Shown in pieces: positions 52,300 to 62,764 of a stretch of DNA of 64,000 nucleotides. Source of the DNA: JALORV01 sp963766365. Lineage in GTDB: Bacteria; Pseudomonadota; Gammaproteobacteria; Burkholderiales; Burkholderiaceae_F. The stretch spans positions 68,468 through 132,467 of the forward strand of contig CAVXZK010000012.1 of NCBI GenBank assembly GCA_963766365.1. The letters run 5' to 3'. The position numbers and the translations under genes were made by a program. The notes beneath the pieces are model-generated. The model saw only the letters and a program-made list of their open reading frames with translations. It did not search any database and had not been told where the DNA came from. Positions within the stretch are counted from its first letter, which is position 1. Every line of letters begins with the position of its first letter.

Positions 52300-53532
52300 A
52301 TGACGAAGACTGGGCTGCTGCCATCCGGGAGATTGCCAAGGACTTTAGTCTAGGCGAGGCTACGGGCAAGGAAGGGTTGCCGCTGCTCGCGACACCGATC
52401 GACTCGAACGTCTTCAAGCCTCTGGCGCGAAGGCGTTTGCAGAGGCGAAGGCGAAGCTGAACCCACTGTATGTTGAGGACCTTCTGTCGACTTGCGTCGA
52501 CAGAGTCAAGATCTGCATTGACTTGCGAGAACAGGCTCGGGAGTTGGAGGTAAGAGCACTCAATGCAGCGATGGAGATGAAGTTCCAAAGCGAGGTGTTG
52601 GTCGCGTTGAGCAGTTTTGAGCGGTTGAGCAACGCAATGCAGCGCACCACCACTGCTGCCGCTGCTGAACTGCACTGGATTGAGCAACCAGCGCCAAAGC
52701 TGCAGCCCGTTGCATCTCCCGATGCTCGCTGGGACGAGCTTCTGCAGTCTCGCGAAGCGCAGTTTACTGCGATGCGCACAGACTTACAGGCGCGCAAGCT
52801 TCAGTACGATGCCCCGCAAGGCGCGCTCAATTTTGTGTCGCGATTTAAGGAACTGCAGAATCTATTTCATTCTCACGCAGCCGCTGTCGCATCGAGGTCA
52901 GCAGTATGTGTCGAGGCGCTCAGAGTGATCTATGGTATTGAGCCGAGGACCGCTCCTCGGCCGAGCGAAGAGGACATCGCGTTTCTCGACAAGCTTGCCC
53001 TCTGGGCTCAAGAGGCTTCAGACTTGCTCGATGAGCAGTTGAGCAGACGTATTGTTGGCGAGGTAGCGCTGTCGGTTGCGACGCCAGCTGTCAACGAGCA
53101 ACCAACGGCGTTTTTCCTGAAGGAGCGCGGCTCATACTCATCGGCGCTTGTGGCAGGCGACATCGGATTTACGGTTACCTCATCGCCATTTGAACAACTC
53201 GGGATGAAGGACCCAGGCTTCGTGCCATCCGGCTACAAGTGCGATATCAAACTGCATCGACCACTCCCGTTATATCAAGGGTTTGGCCAGTGCGGCTCCA
53301 ACTTCCGAGGTCCGACCTTATTGACGAGGAGGTTAAGGTGGCGGCAGTAACGACTGATCTCTTCAGAGACCTCGACCCGGGCCAGGCCGTCGTCCGGGGC
53401 GTTCACAACATTGATCCGGTTGGCCCGTGGATTATCTCGTTGCAGCCAAGGGCTCTTGACGGAGCTCCTACGAACGCTACAAACGTTCCCAACCTCATGT
53501 TGTTCCTGCGAGTCTCATATCTTCGGAGGTGA
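52300..53532 (+). CDS. Hypothetical protein (about three frameshifts)
   Basis: GGAGGA precedes a GTG/ATG at 52,297-52,302. Coding-like sequence runs through three frames: IREIAKDFSLGEATGKEGLP, then from about 52,440 AKLNPLYVEDLLSTCVDRV and a coiled-coil-like part (52,523 on), then from about 53,290 EEVKVAAVTTDLFRDLDPG and IDPVGPWIISLQPRALDG to the stop at 53,530-53,532. About 410 residues result. I do not recognise the family. Base composition is less GC-rich than in the core genes, which suggests acquired DNA. The stop overlaps a GTG that may start the next gene. Confidence 0.5.
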
Positions 53533-53538
53533 CTGTGC

Positions 53539-53880
53539 TTGCCAAGGCTAGGTTGGAAGGCGGGGGCAAGCGAGAGAGAGACCGCTTCGAGCAACGAGAA
53601 TAGCCTCGAAGCCCGGTTTCGAACTGCGGCCAATGAGAGTCGGGAGAGCGCTGACCGCCTCGGCACTGTTAGCGAGGTGCTCGACGCAGTGATTCTTGCG
53701 GGGACAATCGCTTCCGAAGCCAAGGACAAAAGAGTTTCTTTCGTCGGCAAAGGTCTCGTCGTGGGCGTTACTCCTCTGAAGGCCCGCGTCGACGGCGAGA
53801 AGGACGAACTAGAAAAGTCTGCCGACGAATACGACAGGAAGGCGGACGAGATCCAGCGGAGTGAGTCACCGGAGCGCGTT
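53539..53880 (+). CDS. Hypothetical small protein, 3' end lost at an IS remnant
   Basis: A frame from the TTG at 53,539 (or from the GTG at 53,529 with a shift) encodes NSLEARFRTAANESRESADR, then LGTVSEVLDAVILAG and KDELEKSADEYDRKADEIQR, a charged, mostly helical segment. The coding character ends near 53,880, where sequence resembling an insertion element begins. It appears to be co-transcribed with the preceding hypothetical gene and truncated. No family recognised. Confidence 0.4.
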
Positions 53881-53959
53881 CCGCCCCAGTCGTCGCTTGA
53901 CCGCGGGGACAATCCATCGCTTGACCATGGACGAGAGGTCGATTTGCGCGACATCCTGG

Positions 53960-54095
53960 ATCGTTCGGATTCGGGTGTTGGTGGGGTAGTTCTTTCTGCT
54001 GGTGCGCTCGGTCTTCAGCGACGAGAAGAAGCTCTTGATCGCCCGTTGTCCCCAGCAGGTCGGCCTCCTGCTCAAGGCTGCGGTCGATGCCGTGG
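53960..54095 (-). mobile_element. IS3-family transposase remnant
   Basis: On the minus strand LSRRPTCWGQRAIKSFFSSL, then KTERTSRKNYPT matches the end of the integrase core of IS3-family OrfB (usually DNAxxESFFSSLKTE). Only ~35 residues are recognisable; catalytic D and D residues upstream and the terminal inverted repeats are missing. The fragment separates a truncated hypothetical gene from the Asp-box protein gene. Confidence 0.6.
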
Positions 54096-54304
54096 TCGGC
54101 CGGAGCAGACGACTGCGCAATCGGCGGAAACGACCCTAAAGCCGACCTTCTGCCCGCCGCCGGCGACGGGTTGAAATAGCCCCTTCGCGTGAGCCGTTGC
54201 CGCTGCGCAGGCAGTGCACTGCGAAGGCTAGCGACCTAGACTGCCCAACCTCGCTCCTCGAATGTGGACGCAACGAGGAACTGGGTGACACCTCGGAGGA
54301 ACCA

Positions 54305-56134
54305 ATGCGAACGATCAGCATAGTTATGCGCCGGCTGTTCACCAGCCTCGCGGTTATTGCCACCGTTGCCCCAGTTGCGGGATCAGCGCTTGCAGGAGAG
54401 AACCGATACCGCCCGGTCGGCATGGACGGGGTTGGCAGCCCCACGCCGGTCAAGAAGCCGCGTTGGACACTGCAGGACTATGAGTCGCTGGCCGCCGCGA
54501 ACCCAATACCAGGGAGCTTGGTGGTCCCGGGAAGAACGCGCTCGTGCTGTTCTCTCAGTGCCGTGCTCTTGCATCTGTTACGTATGGCGCGTTCGCCTCC
54601 GGCGAGAGCGACGCGATCGTGGGTGACACTCAATTCGCGTTCGCCGCGCCGTTGCCAGGAATCTCGCAGACTTGTTACAACCCGCAGAACGAGCACAACA
54701 TCGTCGTGAACCCCACCAATGGCGACAACCTGGTGATGTCGGCCAACGGTATCGGGGCATCGTCCACGCTGTGTACGTCTCGACCAACCGTGGGACGAGC
54801 TGGACCAACGCAGTTCTCCCGGGCTGGACCCGAGAGACAGCGGCGGCAAGGGAATTTTCAGCAACCTCGATTCGTGTGGCGACCCCGTGCTGGCGTACGC
54901 CCCGGACGGCAGCCGGGTCTACTACTCTGGCTTGGTCTGCAACTTCGACGGGCCGGGCAACTACCAACTGCGCAGTGGCATCGCAGTCGCGTCGTCGGCG
55001 GACGGCGGGGCGACGTGACGGAACCGACCATGGTTCACTACACGGCCACCGGCAACTTCTTCCGCGCAAGCAGTGGATGACGGTCGCCCCGGACGGGACA
55101 GTACATGTGAGCTGGACATGGTTCGAGCAGACGCCCAATGGCAAGTTTGGATCCTCACCGATCCATATCGCGCCGTCATCGAAGAACGGCGGTAAGAGCT
55201 CGGGGGCCCGACGCAGGTCAGCGATGCCGCGCACCCCTTCAACCAAGGCTCGATGGTGGGCGTGGCACGACGCCGGCACGATCTATGTTTCGTACATCGC
55301 TTCCACGGCCAGCACCGGTTTCGAATCCCGGCGCCGTCGTCTGGCACCGCTCGACGGATGGCGGCAAGAAGTGGACCAACGTTGAAGGTCCGCGCATCTA
55401 CGACGACACCAACTGCTACCCGCGCCAATTGGCAGGTACCGGACAGGGGCGACAGACGTTGACAGCACAGAACTACCGCATCCACTCTTTTCCAATGATG
55501 GCAGTCGACACGAAGACCGGACGAGTTCACGTCACGTGGACCGATGACCGTGCACATCCAAGCTGCGGCTACGAAAAGGGCGGCAGTTTCGACCCGGAGC
55601 TTGGGAACACCCAGAACCAGGTCTTCTACATCCAGACCGATGACGGCGTGAACTTCTCGGCGCCGGTGTCGCTCACGGCCCCCTTCGACGACAACATCTA
55701 CCCGGCCGTTGCCGCGCGGGACGGGAACGTCTTGGTTGGGTACTCACGCGCAAGTACGCCAAGACCGCGGGCGGCTTTGGGCTCAACGATCGGTGCTCGG
55801 TACGTTTCGACACGGTGGGCGAGGTGGGAATATACCGGACGGCACATTGCTGAAGGCTGTATTCGGTGCTCCTGGCCCCTTGCAAACGAACGTTTGTATC
55901 GACTACGCGGCCCGCCGATCGAGCAACGGCGGCACGAGCTTCGGTTCCGAAGATCGACTATCGAGCGAGTCGTCGAAGCCCCTGGGTGCTGTTCACTGGT
56001 TCGTTCATCGGCGATTACACGGGAACGGCGCTCGATGCGCACGATCGGGGAATGGCCGTGTGGACCGACTACCGCGGCGAGCCGCGGGAGTTACGTCGGC
56101 GAACCAGGATGCGGTCGTTCGCGTTCTGCCTTGA
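54305..56134 (+). CDS. Secreted Asp-box (sialidase-fold) protein, several frameshifts
   Basis: The ATG at 54,305 follows GGAGGAACC. The protein begins with a Sec signal peptide (MRRLFTSLAVIATVAPVAGS then ALAG). The rest lies in alternating frames that join to ~600 residues. Asp-box motifs typical of sialidase/BNR beta propellers are visible: STNRGTSW, SSADGGAT(W) and RSTDGGKKW. Other joined segments are DKQWMTVAPDGTVHVSWTWF, MMAVDTKTGRVHVTWTDDR and GDYTGTALDAHDRGMAVWTD. At least six shifts occur, near 54,535, 54,765, 55,015, 55,070, 55,325 and 55,745. The propeller fold is secure, but sialidase activity is not: the arginine triad was not traced. Confidence 0.65.
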
Positions 56135-56156
56135 CTCATACGTAACTGTGCCCCTC

Positions 56157-56190
56157 AGCGGTGGGTCGTTCGACCCACCGCTCCTCTTGG
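56157..56190 (+). terminator. Hairpin terminator after the Asp-box gene
   Basis: AGCGGTGGGTCG (56,157-56,168) and CGACCCACCGCT (56,171-56,182) form a 12-bp perfect stem followed by CCTCTTGG. The T-tract is weak, but the stem lies 23 bases after the stop. Confidence 0.6.
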
Positions 56191-56527
56191 CTAACCGCCG
56201 GAGCCGGCCAACTGCGGAAGTTCAACAGCATCGCCAGAATCGCCCGGTAGCGGACCTCCGCGCGCGAGACCGCCGGCAACGTTTCTTGACGCCTTGCCAA
56301 CCGAGCCACTGTCGGTCCGCCCGGCGGCCGCGGTCTCTGCAGCGGCGGTACTTCTCGTTGGCTGCATCTTTCTCATCAAGTGGATAGGGAGATTAGGCGG
56401 CCAAGAAGCGCGTTAAGGTTGGGCCTTTCATCGCGCAGTATCGTTGGACTCCTCTCGGCCAGTGCCGGCAGTAGCGCTGGGTCCTCTGATCCCGTCAACG
56501 GCTGGCGCGATGTCGAGCCGGCAGGGT
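56191..56527. other. Gene-free stretch
   Basis: About 340 bases between the hairpin and the LysR gene hold no frame with a recognisable domain or start signal on either strand. It is probably the 3' flank of two convergent genes. Confidence 0.5.
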
Positions 56528-57523
56528 TCAGCGGCGGGTGCGGGTGCGGGGTCGAGGATGGCTTGTCGCTGTCTTTGCTGCCGCAGACAAGGCGACATCG
56601 GCCCGCGCCGACTCGAGTTCGACGGCGCGCAAGGTCTCTATGAACATCTTTCCGGCTGGCGCCAAGGTCCGGCCACGAAGATAGAGCACGCCGTAAGTCG
56701 TCCGCATTTCCGGCACACGGCAGTCCAACTTGACGAGGCGTCCCGCCGCAACGTCCTCGGCTAGCAGCGCGGCGGTGCCCGTGAAGAGCGCGTCGCTGTC
56801 ACGTGCGATCAGCCGGGCGTGTGCGAGCGAATTGACCAGGATCTGCGGAACGAAATTTGTGACGCCAGGGCCGTCACGAAGTGTCGCCGCCCCCGCGCTG
56901 GAGGCAAGCACCGCTTGTGCGCCACGAAGCGAAGTCGTCGCCAAGGGATATTCGAGCGCCTGCGCCAGAGTCGGTCGAGTCTCCTTGGTCAGCGGGTGCC
57001 CAGGCCTGCATGCAAGATAGACCCGCAATGGTGGCAGGGATTCAGCCACAAGCCGGACGTCCCGTTCAAGCCCAACGGTCGAGGCGACACCGACGTCAAT
57101 GCGTCCGGCCAATACGTCTTGAAGAACTTGCTCTGGTTCGGTAATGGTGAACTTGATCTGCAGGCGCGGATGGGCGCTGACGACACGGGCGACTGCCTTG
57201 GCGACGGAGATTTCGCCTGCGAACGGGCCTGCGCCGATCGCCAGCGATCCCGCTTCGAGCCCGGCGAGGAGCTGGATCTCCCGCCTCAGATCGGCGTCGC
57301 TTCTGAGCATCGATTCACCGCGTTCGAGCAGAACGCGGCCAAACGCCGTCGGTATCGCACCCTTGCGAGTGCGATCGAACAGCAGCACACCGAGCGAGCG
57401 CTCCAGCGCGGCAATGCCGCGGGTAAGGCTGGGCTGCGAGATGCTCATCTCCTCGGCCGCCCGCGCGAAGTTGCCGTGGCGGCCGAGCGCGATTGCGAGG
57501 CGGATGAGCCGCAGATCATTCAC
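56528..57523 (-). CDS. LysR-family transcriptional regulator
   Basis: The 331-residue protein has the LysR N-terminal winged helix (1-60, with AAEEMSISQPSLTRGI and FDRTRKG) and a LysR substrate-binding domain (about 90-300). The start is a GTG at 57,523, fixed by the family-typical MNDLRLIRLAIALGRHGNFA. The last ~35 residues are an Ala/Arg-rich extension. It is divergent from the sulfatase gene, with a LysR-type operator directly before the start, so it most likely regulates itself and the sulfatase cluster. The effector is unknown. Confidence 0.92.
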   Translation of the reverse strand: MNDLRLIRLAIALGRHGNFARAAEEMSISQPSLTRGIAALERSLGVLLFDRTRKGAIPTAFGRVLLERGESMLRSDADLRREIQLLAGLEAGSLAIGAGPFAGEISVAKAVARVVSAHPRLQIKFTITEPEQVLQDVLAGRIDVGVASTVGLERDVRLVAESLPPLRVYLACRPGHPLTKETRPTLAQALEYPLATTSLRGAQAVLASSAGAATLRDGPGVTNFVPQILVNSLAHARLIARDSDALFTGTAALLAEDVAAGRLVKLDCRVPEMRTTYGVLYLRGRTLAPAGKMFIETLRAVELESARADVALSAAAKTATSHPRPRTRTRR

Positions 57524-57540
57524 GATACGAAAATCGTATC
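57524..57540. promoter_or_regulatory. LysR-type operator
   Basis: GATACGA-AAA-TCGTATC is a perfect 7-bp inverted repeat containing ATAC-N7-GTAT, the T-N11-A pattern of LysR boxes. It abuts the GTG start of the LysR gene and lies about 120 bases before the divergent sulfatase start. Confidence 0.7.
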
Positions 57541-57658
57541 AGAAGCCGTCATTTTGAACATTGGACAGATCGCATTACCGGTGGAACACTGCTCGACTTT
57601 TTCGTCCCATCACGCCCAATGCATGGCGCGTGAAGCCAATCAGAGGGGGGTTCCGCCG

Positions 57659-59226
57659 ATGACGCCGCGTAACGCAATGAAGTTTCTGGCCGGTTGTTGC
57701 CTGCCTTGCTGCGGTCTTGCTCGCCAGCACCGCCTCGGCCCAGACCGCCAAGCGACCGAACATCCTCGTCATCTGGGGTGACGACATCGGCACCTGGAAC
57801 ATCAGCCACAACAACCGCGGCATGATGGGCTACCAGACGCCCAACATCGACCGTATCGCCAGGGAAGGTGTGGGTTTCACCGATTACTACGCGCAGCAGA
57901 GTTGTACCGCCGGGCGCGCCGCGTTCATTGGCGGCTCGGTGCCGGTTCGCAGCGGCATGACCAAGGTCGGTGTTCCAGGCGCCAAGGAAGGCTGGAAGAA
58001 GGTCGACGTCACCATGGCCACGGTGCTCAAGGGCCAGGGCTATGCCACCGGCCAGTTCGGCAAGAACCACCAGGGCGACCGTGACGAGCACCTGCCGACG
58101 ATGCACGGCTTCGACGAGTTCTTCGGCAATCTCTACCACCTCAATGCCGAGGAGGAGCCCGAGAACGAGGACTATCCGAAGAACCCCGAGTTCCGCAAGA
58201 GGTTCGGGCCGCGCGGCGTGATCCACTCGTGGGCCGACGGCAAGGGCGGCCAGAAGATCGAGGACACCGGGCCGCTGACGAAGAAGCGCATGGAGACCGT
58301 GGACGAGGAGACCTCGAAGGCGGCGATGGGCTTCATCGAGCAGCAGCACAAGGCCGGCAAGCCCTTCTTCGTGTGGTGGAACGCCACGCGCATGCACTTT
58401 CGCACCCACGTCAAGGCGGAGAACCGCGGCAAGTCCGGCCAGGACGAGTACAGCGACGGCATGGTGGAACACGATGCCATGGTCGGCGAGCTGCTGAAGA
58501 AGCTGGACGAGCTGGGCATCGCCAACGACACGGTGGTGATGTACTCGACCGACAACGGGCCGCATTTCAATACCTGGCCCGACGCCGGCAACACGCCGTT
58601 CCGCAGCGAGAAGAACAGCAACTGGGAAGGCGCCTACCGCGTGCCTGCCTTCGTGCGCTGGCCCGGCAAGTTCCCGGCGGGCGTGACGCTGAACGGCATC
58701 GTCGCGCACGAGGATTGGCTCCCCACCTTCGCCGCCATCGCCGGCGACACCGACGTCAAGGAGAGGCTGCTCAAGGGCACCACCATCAACGGGCGCAGCT
58801 ACCGCGCCCACCTGGACGGCTACAACCAGCTCGACTACCTGACGGGCAAGAGCCAGGTCTCGCCGCGCAACGAGTTCATCTACGTCAACGACGATGGCCA
58901 GGTGGTGGCGCTGCGCTACCAGGACTGGAAGTCGGTGTTCCTGGAGAACCGCGGCCAGGCCTTCGGCGTGTGGCGCGAGCCCTTCGTCGAGTTGCGCGTG
59001 CCGCTGCTGTTCAATCTGCGTCGTGATCCCTTCGAGCGCGCGCAGCACAACGCCAACGTCTACGACGACTGGCTGCTCGACCGGGTGTTCGTCCTGGCGC
59101 CGCTGAACGCCATCGCCGGCAACTTCCTGCTCAGCATGAAGGACTACCCGCCGAGCGCGACGCCAGGCTCCTTCAATCTGGACAAGATCCAGAAGACGAT
59201 CGAGGCCGGCCTGGCCGGCAAGCTGA
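57659..59226 (+). CDS. Secreted arylsulfatase-family protein (frameshifts at both ends)
   Basis: The ATG at 57,659 or 57,677 (MKFLAGCC) starts a signal peptide that is split by a shift near 57,705; the next frame gives LAAVLLASTASAQ and then the mature protein. From 57,717 the body is clean for ~500 residues. It has NILVIWGDDIGTWN (metal site), SCTAGRAAFI (the C-x-A/P-x-R formylglycine motif), GKNHQGD and STDNGPHFNTW. These make it a type I sulfatase. Family homology ends at about IQKTIEAGLAGK; the open frame runs on to 59,420, but a TGA in another frame at 59,224-59,226 is the likelier end. Export suggests action on sulfated polymers or small molecules in the periplasm. Confidence 0.85.
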
Positions 59227-59279
59227 GCTTGCCACCGGGGTTGTGGTCCGGCGCGTTGGCACGGCGATCGGCGGCCGCT

Positions 59280-59880
59280 CGCCGCAAGCCGCCGCCACGC
59301 GCGCGGCGCTGCAGCCGAGCTCAACTAGCGACGGCACATCGGTGCCGCCGGCGGCGAACGCTGGCAACTCAACATCCAGCCGGTGCTGCCAGATCGATCT
59401 CAACCCGGAGTGGAACCTGATTTCGCGCACGATCCTTCCCGTTGTCTGGCAGGACGAGATCTATCCCGGCGCGGGCAGCCAGTCGGGTATCGGCGACATC
59501 GTGCAGAGCCTGTTCTTCTCGCCGAAGGCGCCGACGGCCAGCGGCTGGATCTGGGGCGTCGGACCGGTGTTCCTGCTGCCGACCGGGTCGGATGATCTGC
59601 TGTCGGTCAAGAAGTGGGGTGCGGGTCCGACGGGCGTCGCGCTGCAAGCAGGATGGTCCGTGGACCTACGGGCTGCTCGCGAACCACATCTGGTCGTTTG
59701 CCGGCAGTGGCAAGCAGGACGTGAACGCGACCTTCCTTCAGCCTTTCAGTCACCTACACAACGCCGACAGCGTGGTCGTTCACGCTCACCACGGAGAGCA
59801 CCTACGACTGGGATAACGAACAGTGGGCCGTTCCTCAACGCGTGTCGCGCTTCGAGTCCGAGTCCGCACTGATCCCGTAG
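59280..59880 (+). pseudogene. Outer-membrane-protein remnant, truncated and frameshifted
   Basis: Joined frames give GERWQLNIQPVLP, IDLNPEWNLISRTILPVVW, SGIGDIVQSLFFSPKAP, GWIWGVGPVFLLPTGSDDLL, GPWTYGLLANHIWSFAG and TESTYDWDNEQWAVP. These are segments of a beta-barrel protein family often annotated as transporter or neuromedin U-like. An N-terminal signal region is not evident, and the last strands after EQWAVP are missing, so more than simple indels has happened. Shifts lie near 59,320, 59,395, 59,650 and 59,750. It sits between the sulfatase and DUF3604 genes. Confidence 0.6.
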
Positions 59881-59965
59881 CGCAGGCGCAGGCCGTTTCG
59901 CCCTGACCCATCTGGCACATTCCGCCCTGACATTCAGCAGTCGACTGACCGAAGGAGCCCAGAGC

Positions 59966-61897
59966 ATGCAGAGACAAAGCCGGGTACCGCATGGCCACGG
60001 TAGCAAGCGTCATCCTGCTGGCCGCCAGCCCGCAGGCGTTTGCGCAGGATGCCCCGGGACCAGCGAACAAGAAGGTCACCTACTCGCCCTACCCGGCGAA
60101 GACCTTTCCCGAATCGCGTGTACTTCGGCGACACGCACCTGCATACCTCGTACTCCGCCGACGCCGGCATGGCCGGCGCCATCGTCGGGCCCGAGGACGC
60201 CTATCGGTTTGCTCGCGGCGAAGAGGTCAAGTCGAACAGCGGTCTGCCCGTCAAGCTGTCGCGACCGCTCGACTTTCTGGTGATTGCCGACCACGCCGAG
60301 AACCTCGGCCTCGCGCCGATGATCGCGGAATCCGATCCCGCACTGCTCAAGTCGGAATGGGGCAAGAAGGTACACGACCTGGCCAAGACCGGCACCATCG
60401 AAGGACAGGGCGCCGCCTTCAACATGTGGATCGCCGCCATGCAGGAGCTGAAAGACCCGTTCAAGGGCCAGGAAAAAACCATGGCCCAACCGGCGTGGAA
60501 GCGGATCACGGCGGCCGCCGAGAAATACAACGAGCCCGGGCGCTTCACCGCCATCATCGGCTTCGAGTGGACCTCGGGGCCGAACGGCAACAACCTGCAC
60601 CGCAACGTGTTGTTCCGCGACGGCAAGGACAAGGCCGACCAGATCATCCCGCTGTCCTACTACGACACCGGGGATCCCGAGGACCTCTGGAAGTGGATGG
60701 CCGATTACGAGAAGAAGACCGGCGGCAAGATGCTGGCGATTGCGCACAACGGCAACCTGTCGAACGGGCTGATGTTCGATGACGTGACGCTGACCACGAA
60801 GAAGCCGCTCGACCGCGACTACGCCGAGCGCCGCATGCGCTGGGAGCCGATCTACGAAACCACCCAGCCCAAGGGCGACGGCGAGACGCACCCGGCGCTG
60901 TCGCGCAACGACGAGTTCGCCAACTTCGAACGCTGGGACAAAGGCAGCTTCGGACCGGTGCTCAAGACGCCCGACATGCTGCCACGCGAATACACCCGCG
61001 AGACGCTCAAGCGCGGACTGGCCTATGAGGCCAAGCTCGGCGTCAACCCGTTCAAGTTCGGCCTCGATCGGCTCGACCGACATGCACACCGGCCTGGTCA
61101 CCACCACCGAGGACAACTTCTTCGGCAAGGTGGCCGTGCTGGAACCCTCCGCCGACCCGATCCGCTTCGATGAAGTGATCGTTGGCCGGGTGCCGGCCGA
61201 CCGCGCACGCAGCAATCAGCACCTCGCACGCGAGACCAGTGCATCGGGCTTGGCGGCCGTCTGGGCACGCGACAACACGCGCGAAGCGCTGTGGGACGCG
61301 ATGGCGCGCAAGGAGGTCTACGCCACCACCGGCACGCGCCTGCAGGTGCGGGTGTTCGGCGGCTTCGACTTCACGGCCAAGGATCTGGAACGCTCCGACT
61401 TCGCCGAGCAGGGCTACCAGCGCGGCGTGCCGATGGGGGGTGACTTGAAGGCCGCACCGGCAGGCAAGGCGCCCGACGATGCTGATCCGCGCGATGCGCG
61501 ACGCCGACGGTGCCAACCTCGACCGCGTGCAGGTCATCAAGGGCTGGCTCGACGCCGCCGGCAAGACACACGAGAAGGTCTACGACGTGGCCTGGTCGGG
61601 CAACCGCAAGCCCGGCGCAAGGACGGCAAGCTGCCGCCGGTGGGCAACACGGTGAACGTCGAAGGAGGCGAGCTACACGCAATGCGATCGGCGCGCCGTA
61701 CCTCACCGCGCTACTGGAAGGACCCGGACTTCGACGCGAAGCAGCGCGCCTTCTACTACGTGCGCGTGCTCGAGATCCCGACGCCGCGCTGGACCACCTT
61801 CGACGCCAAGGTCTTCGGCGTGAAGCTGCCGACCGACGTGCCGGCGAGCATCCAGGAGCGCGCCTACACGTCGCCGATCTGGTACACGCCGGGCTGA
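59966..61897 (+). CDS. DUF3604-family protein (several frameshifts)
   Basis: AAGGAG precedes the ATG at 59,966. A signal peptide (MATVASVILLAASPQAFAQ) is reached after a shift near 59,985. The ~640-residue body joins RVYFGDTHLHTSYSADA, DFLVIADHAENLGLAP, FTAIIGFEWTSGPNG, AIAHNGNLSNG, GSTDMHTGLVTTTEDNF and RAFYYVRVLEIPTPRW, the pattern of DUF3604 proteins. Its HxH and later His/Asp residues resemble a PHP-type metal site. Shifts occur near 60,112, 61,068, 61,478, 61,620, 61,675 and 61,725. Family members are periplasmic and of unknown function, often next to sulfatases and HupE proteins as here. Confidence 0.75.
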
Positions 61898-61909
61898 AGG
61901 CACCTCCGC

Positions 61910-62764
61910 ATGCAAGCGACACGCTGGTGGCGCGAGCCGCTGCTGCACTTTGCGCTGATCGGCGTGGCTCTGTTCGTGGTGTATGGCTGGATGAATCCGT
62001 CCGGCAACGCGGGCGAGCGCATCGTCGTCACCCAGGCGATCGTTGACGACCTTGCGCGCCAGTATCAGGCGCGCTGGATGCGGCCGGCGAACGAGCAGGA
62101 ACTGTCCAACCTGATTGAAGCGCACGTACGCGACGAGATCCTGTTCCGCGAGGGCGTGGCGCTCGGGCTCGATCGCGACGACCCGGTGATCAAGCGGCGC
62201 GTTCGGCAGAAGCTCGACCTGATGTCCGAAGAACAAATCGCGGGCGTTGCGCCGACCGATGCGGATCTGACTACCTACATGAAGCAGAACGCCGCCCGCT
62301 TCATGCGGCCTACGACGGTGAACTTCGAGCAGGTCTTCTTTGACGGCACGCGAACGGTGGCCGAGATCGAGCGCGAGGTCGCCGCGGCGAAGGCCGCCCT
62401 CGCGCGGGGCGGCGATCCCGCAAGGCTTGGCCAGCGCACCCTGCTGCCGAGGGGCGCAGTGGCGGTCTCGGCAGAGCTGGTCGCGCGCGACTTCGGCGGC
62501 GAATTCTGCGCAACGACTGACTGAACTGCCGACGGGCGAATGGACCGGGCCGGTGGCCTCCAGCTTTGGCGTGCATCTGGTGCGTGTCTCGGCGCGACAC
62601 CGGCTGCATTGCCGCCGCTGGACGAGGTTCGCCAGCAGGTGGCCCGCGAGTGGGAGAACGAACGGCGTGAGCGTTCGCGCACCGAGAGCTATCGCAAGTT
62701 GCGCGACAGCTACACCGTGGTGATCGAACCGAAGCTGCCGCCGAGAGTCGCAGCCCAGCCATGA
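61910..62764 (+). CDS. Membrane-anchored parvulin-type peptidyl-prolyl isomerase (two frameshifts)
   Basis: The protein (~284 residues) has an N-terminal membrane anchor (LLHFALIGVALFVVYGW), a SurA/PpiD-like helical part (ELSNLIEAHVRDEILFREG) and a parvulin-type domain (FMRPTTVNFEQVFF, then LPTGEWTGPVASSFGVHLVR). Shifts near 62,506 and 62,600 split the rotamase domain and the C-terminal helix EVRQQVAREWENERRERS. It starts 12 bases after the DUF3604 gene and its stop overlaps the HupE start (ATGA at 62,761). It may help fold the exported proteins of this cluster. Confidence 0.75.

Noticed and set aside
57549..59324. 590-codon minus-strand frame opposite the sulfatase
   Set aside because: The plus strand has the formylglycine motif and metal sites; the antisense frame has none.
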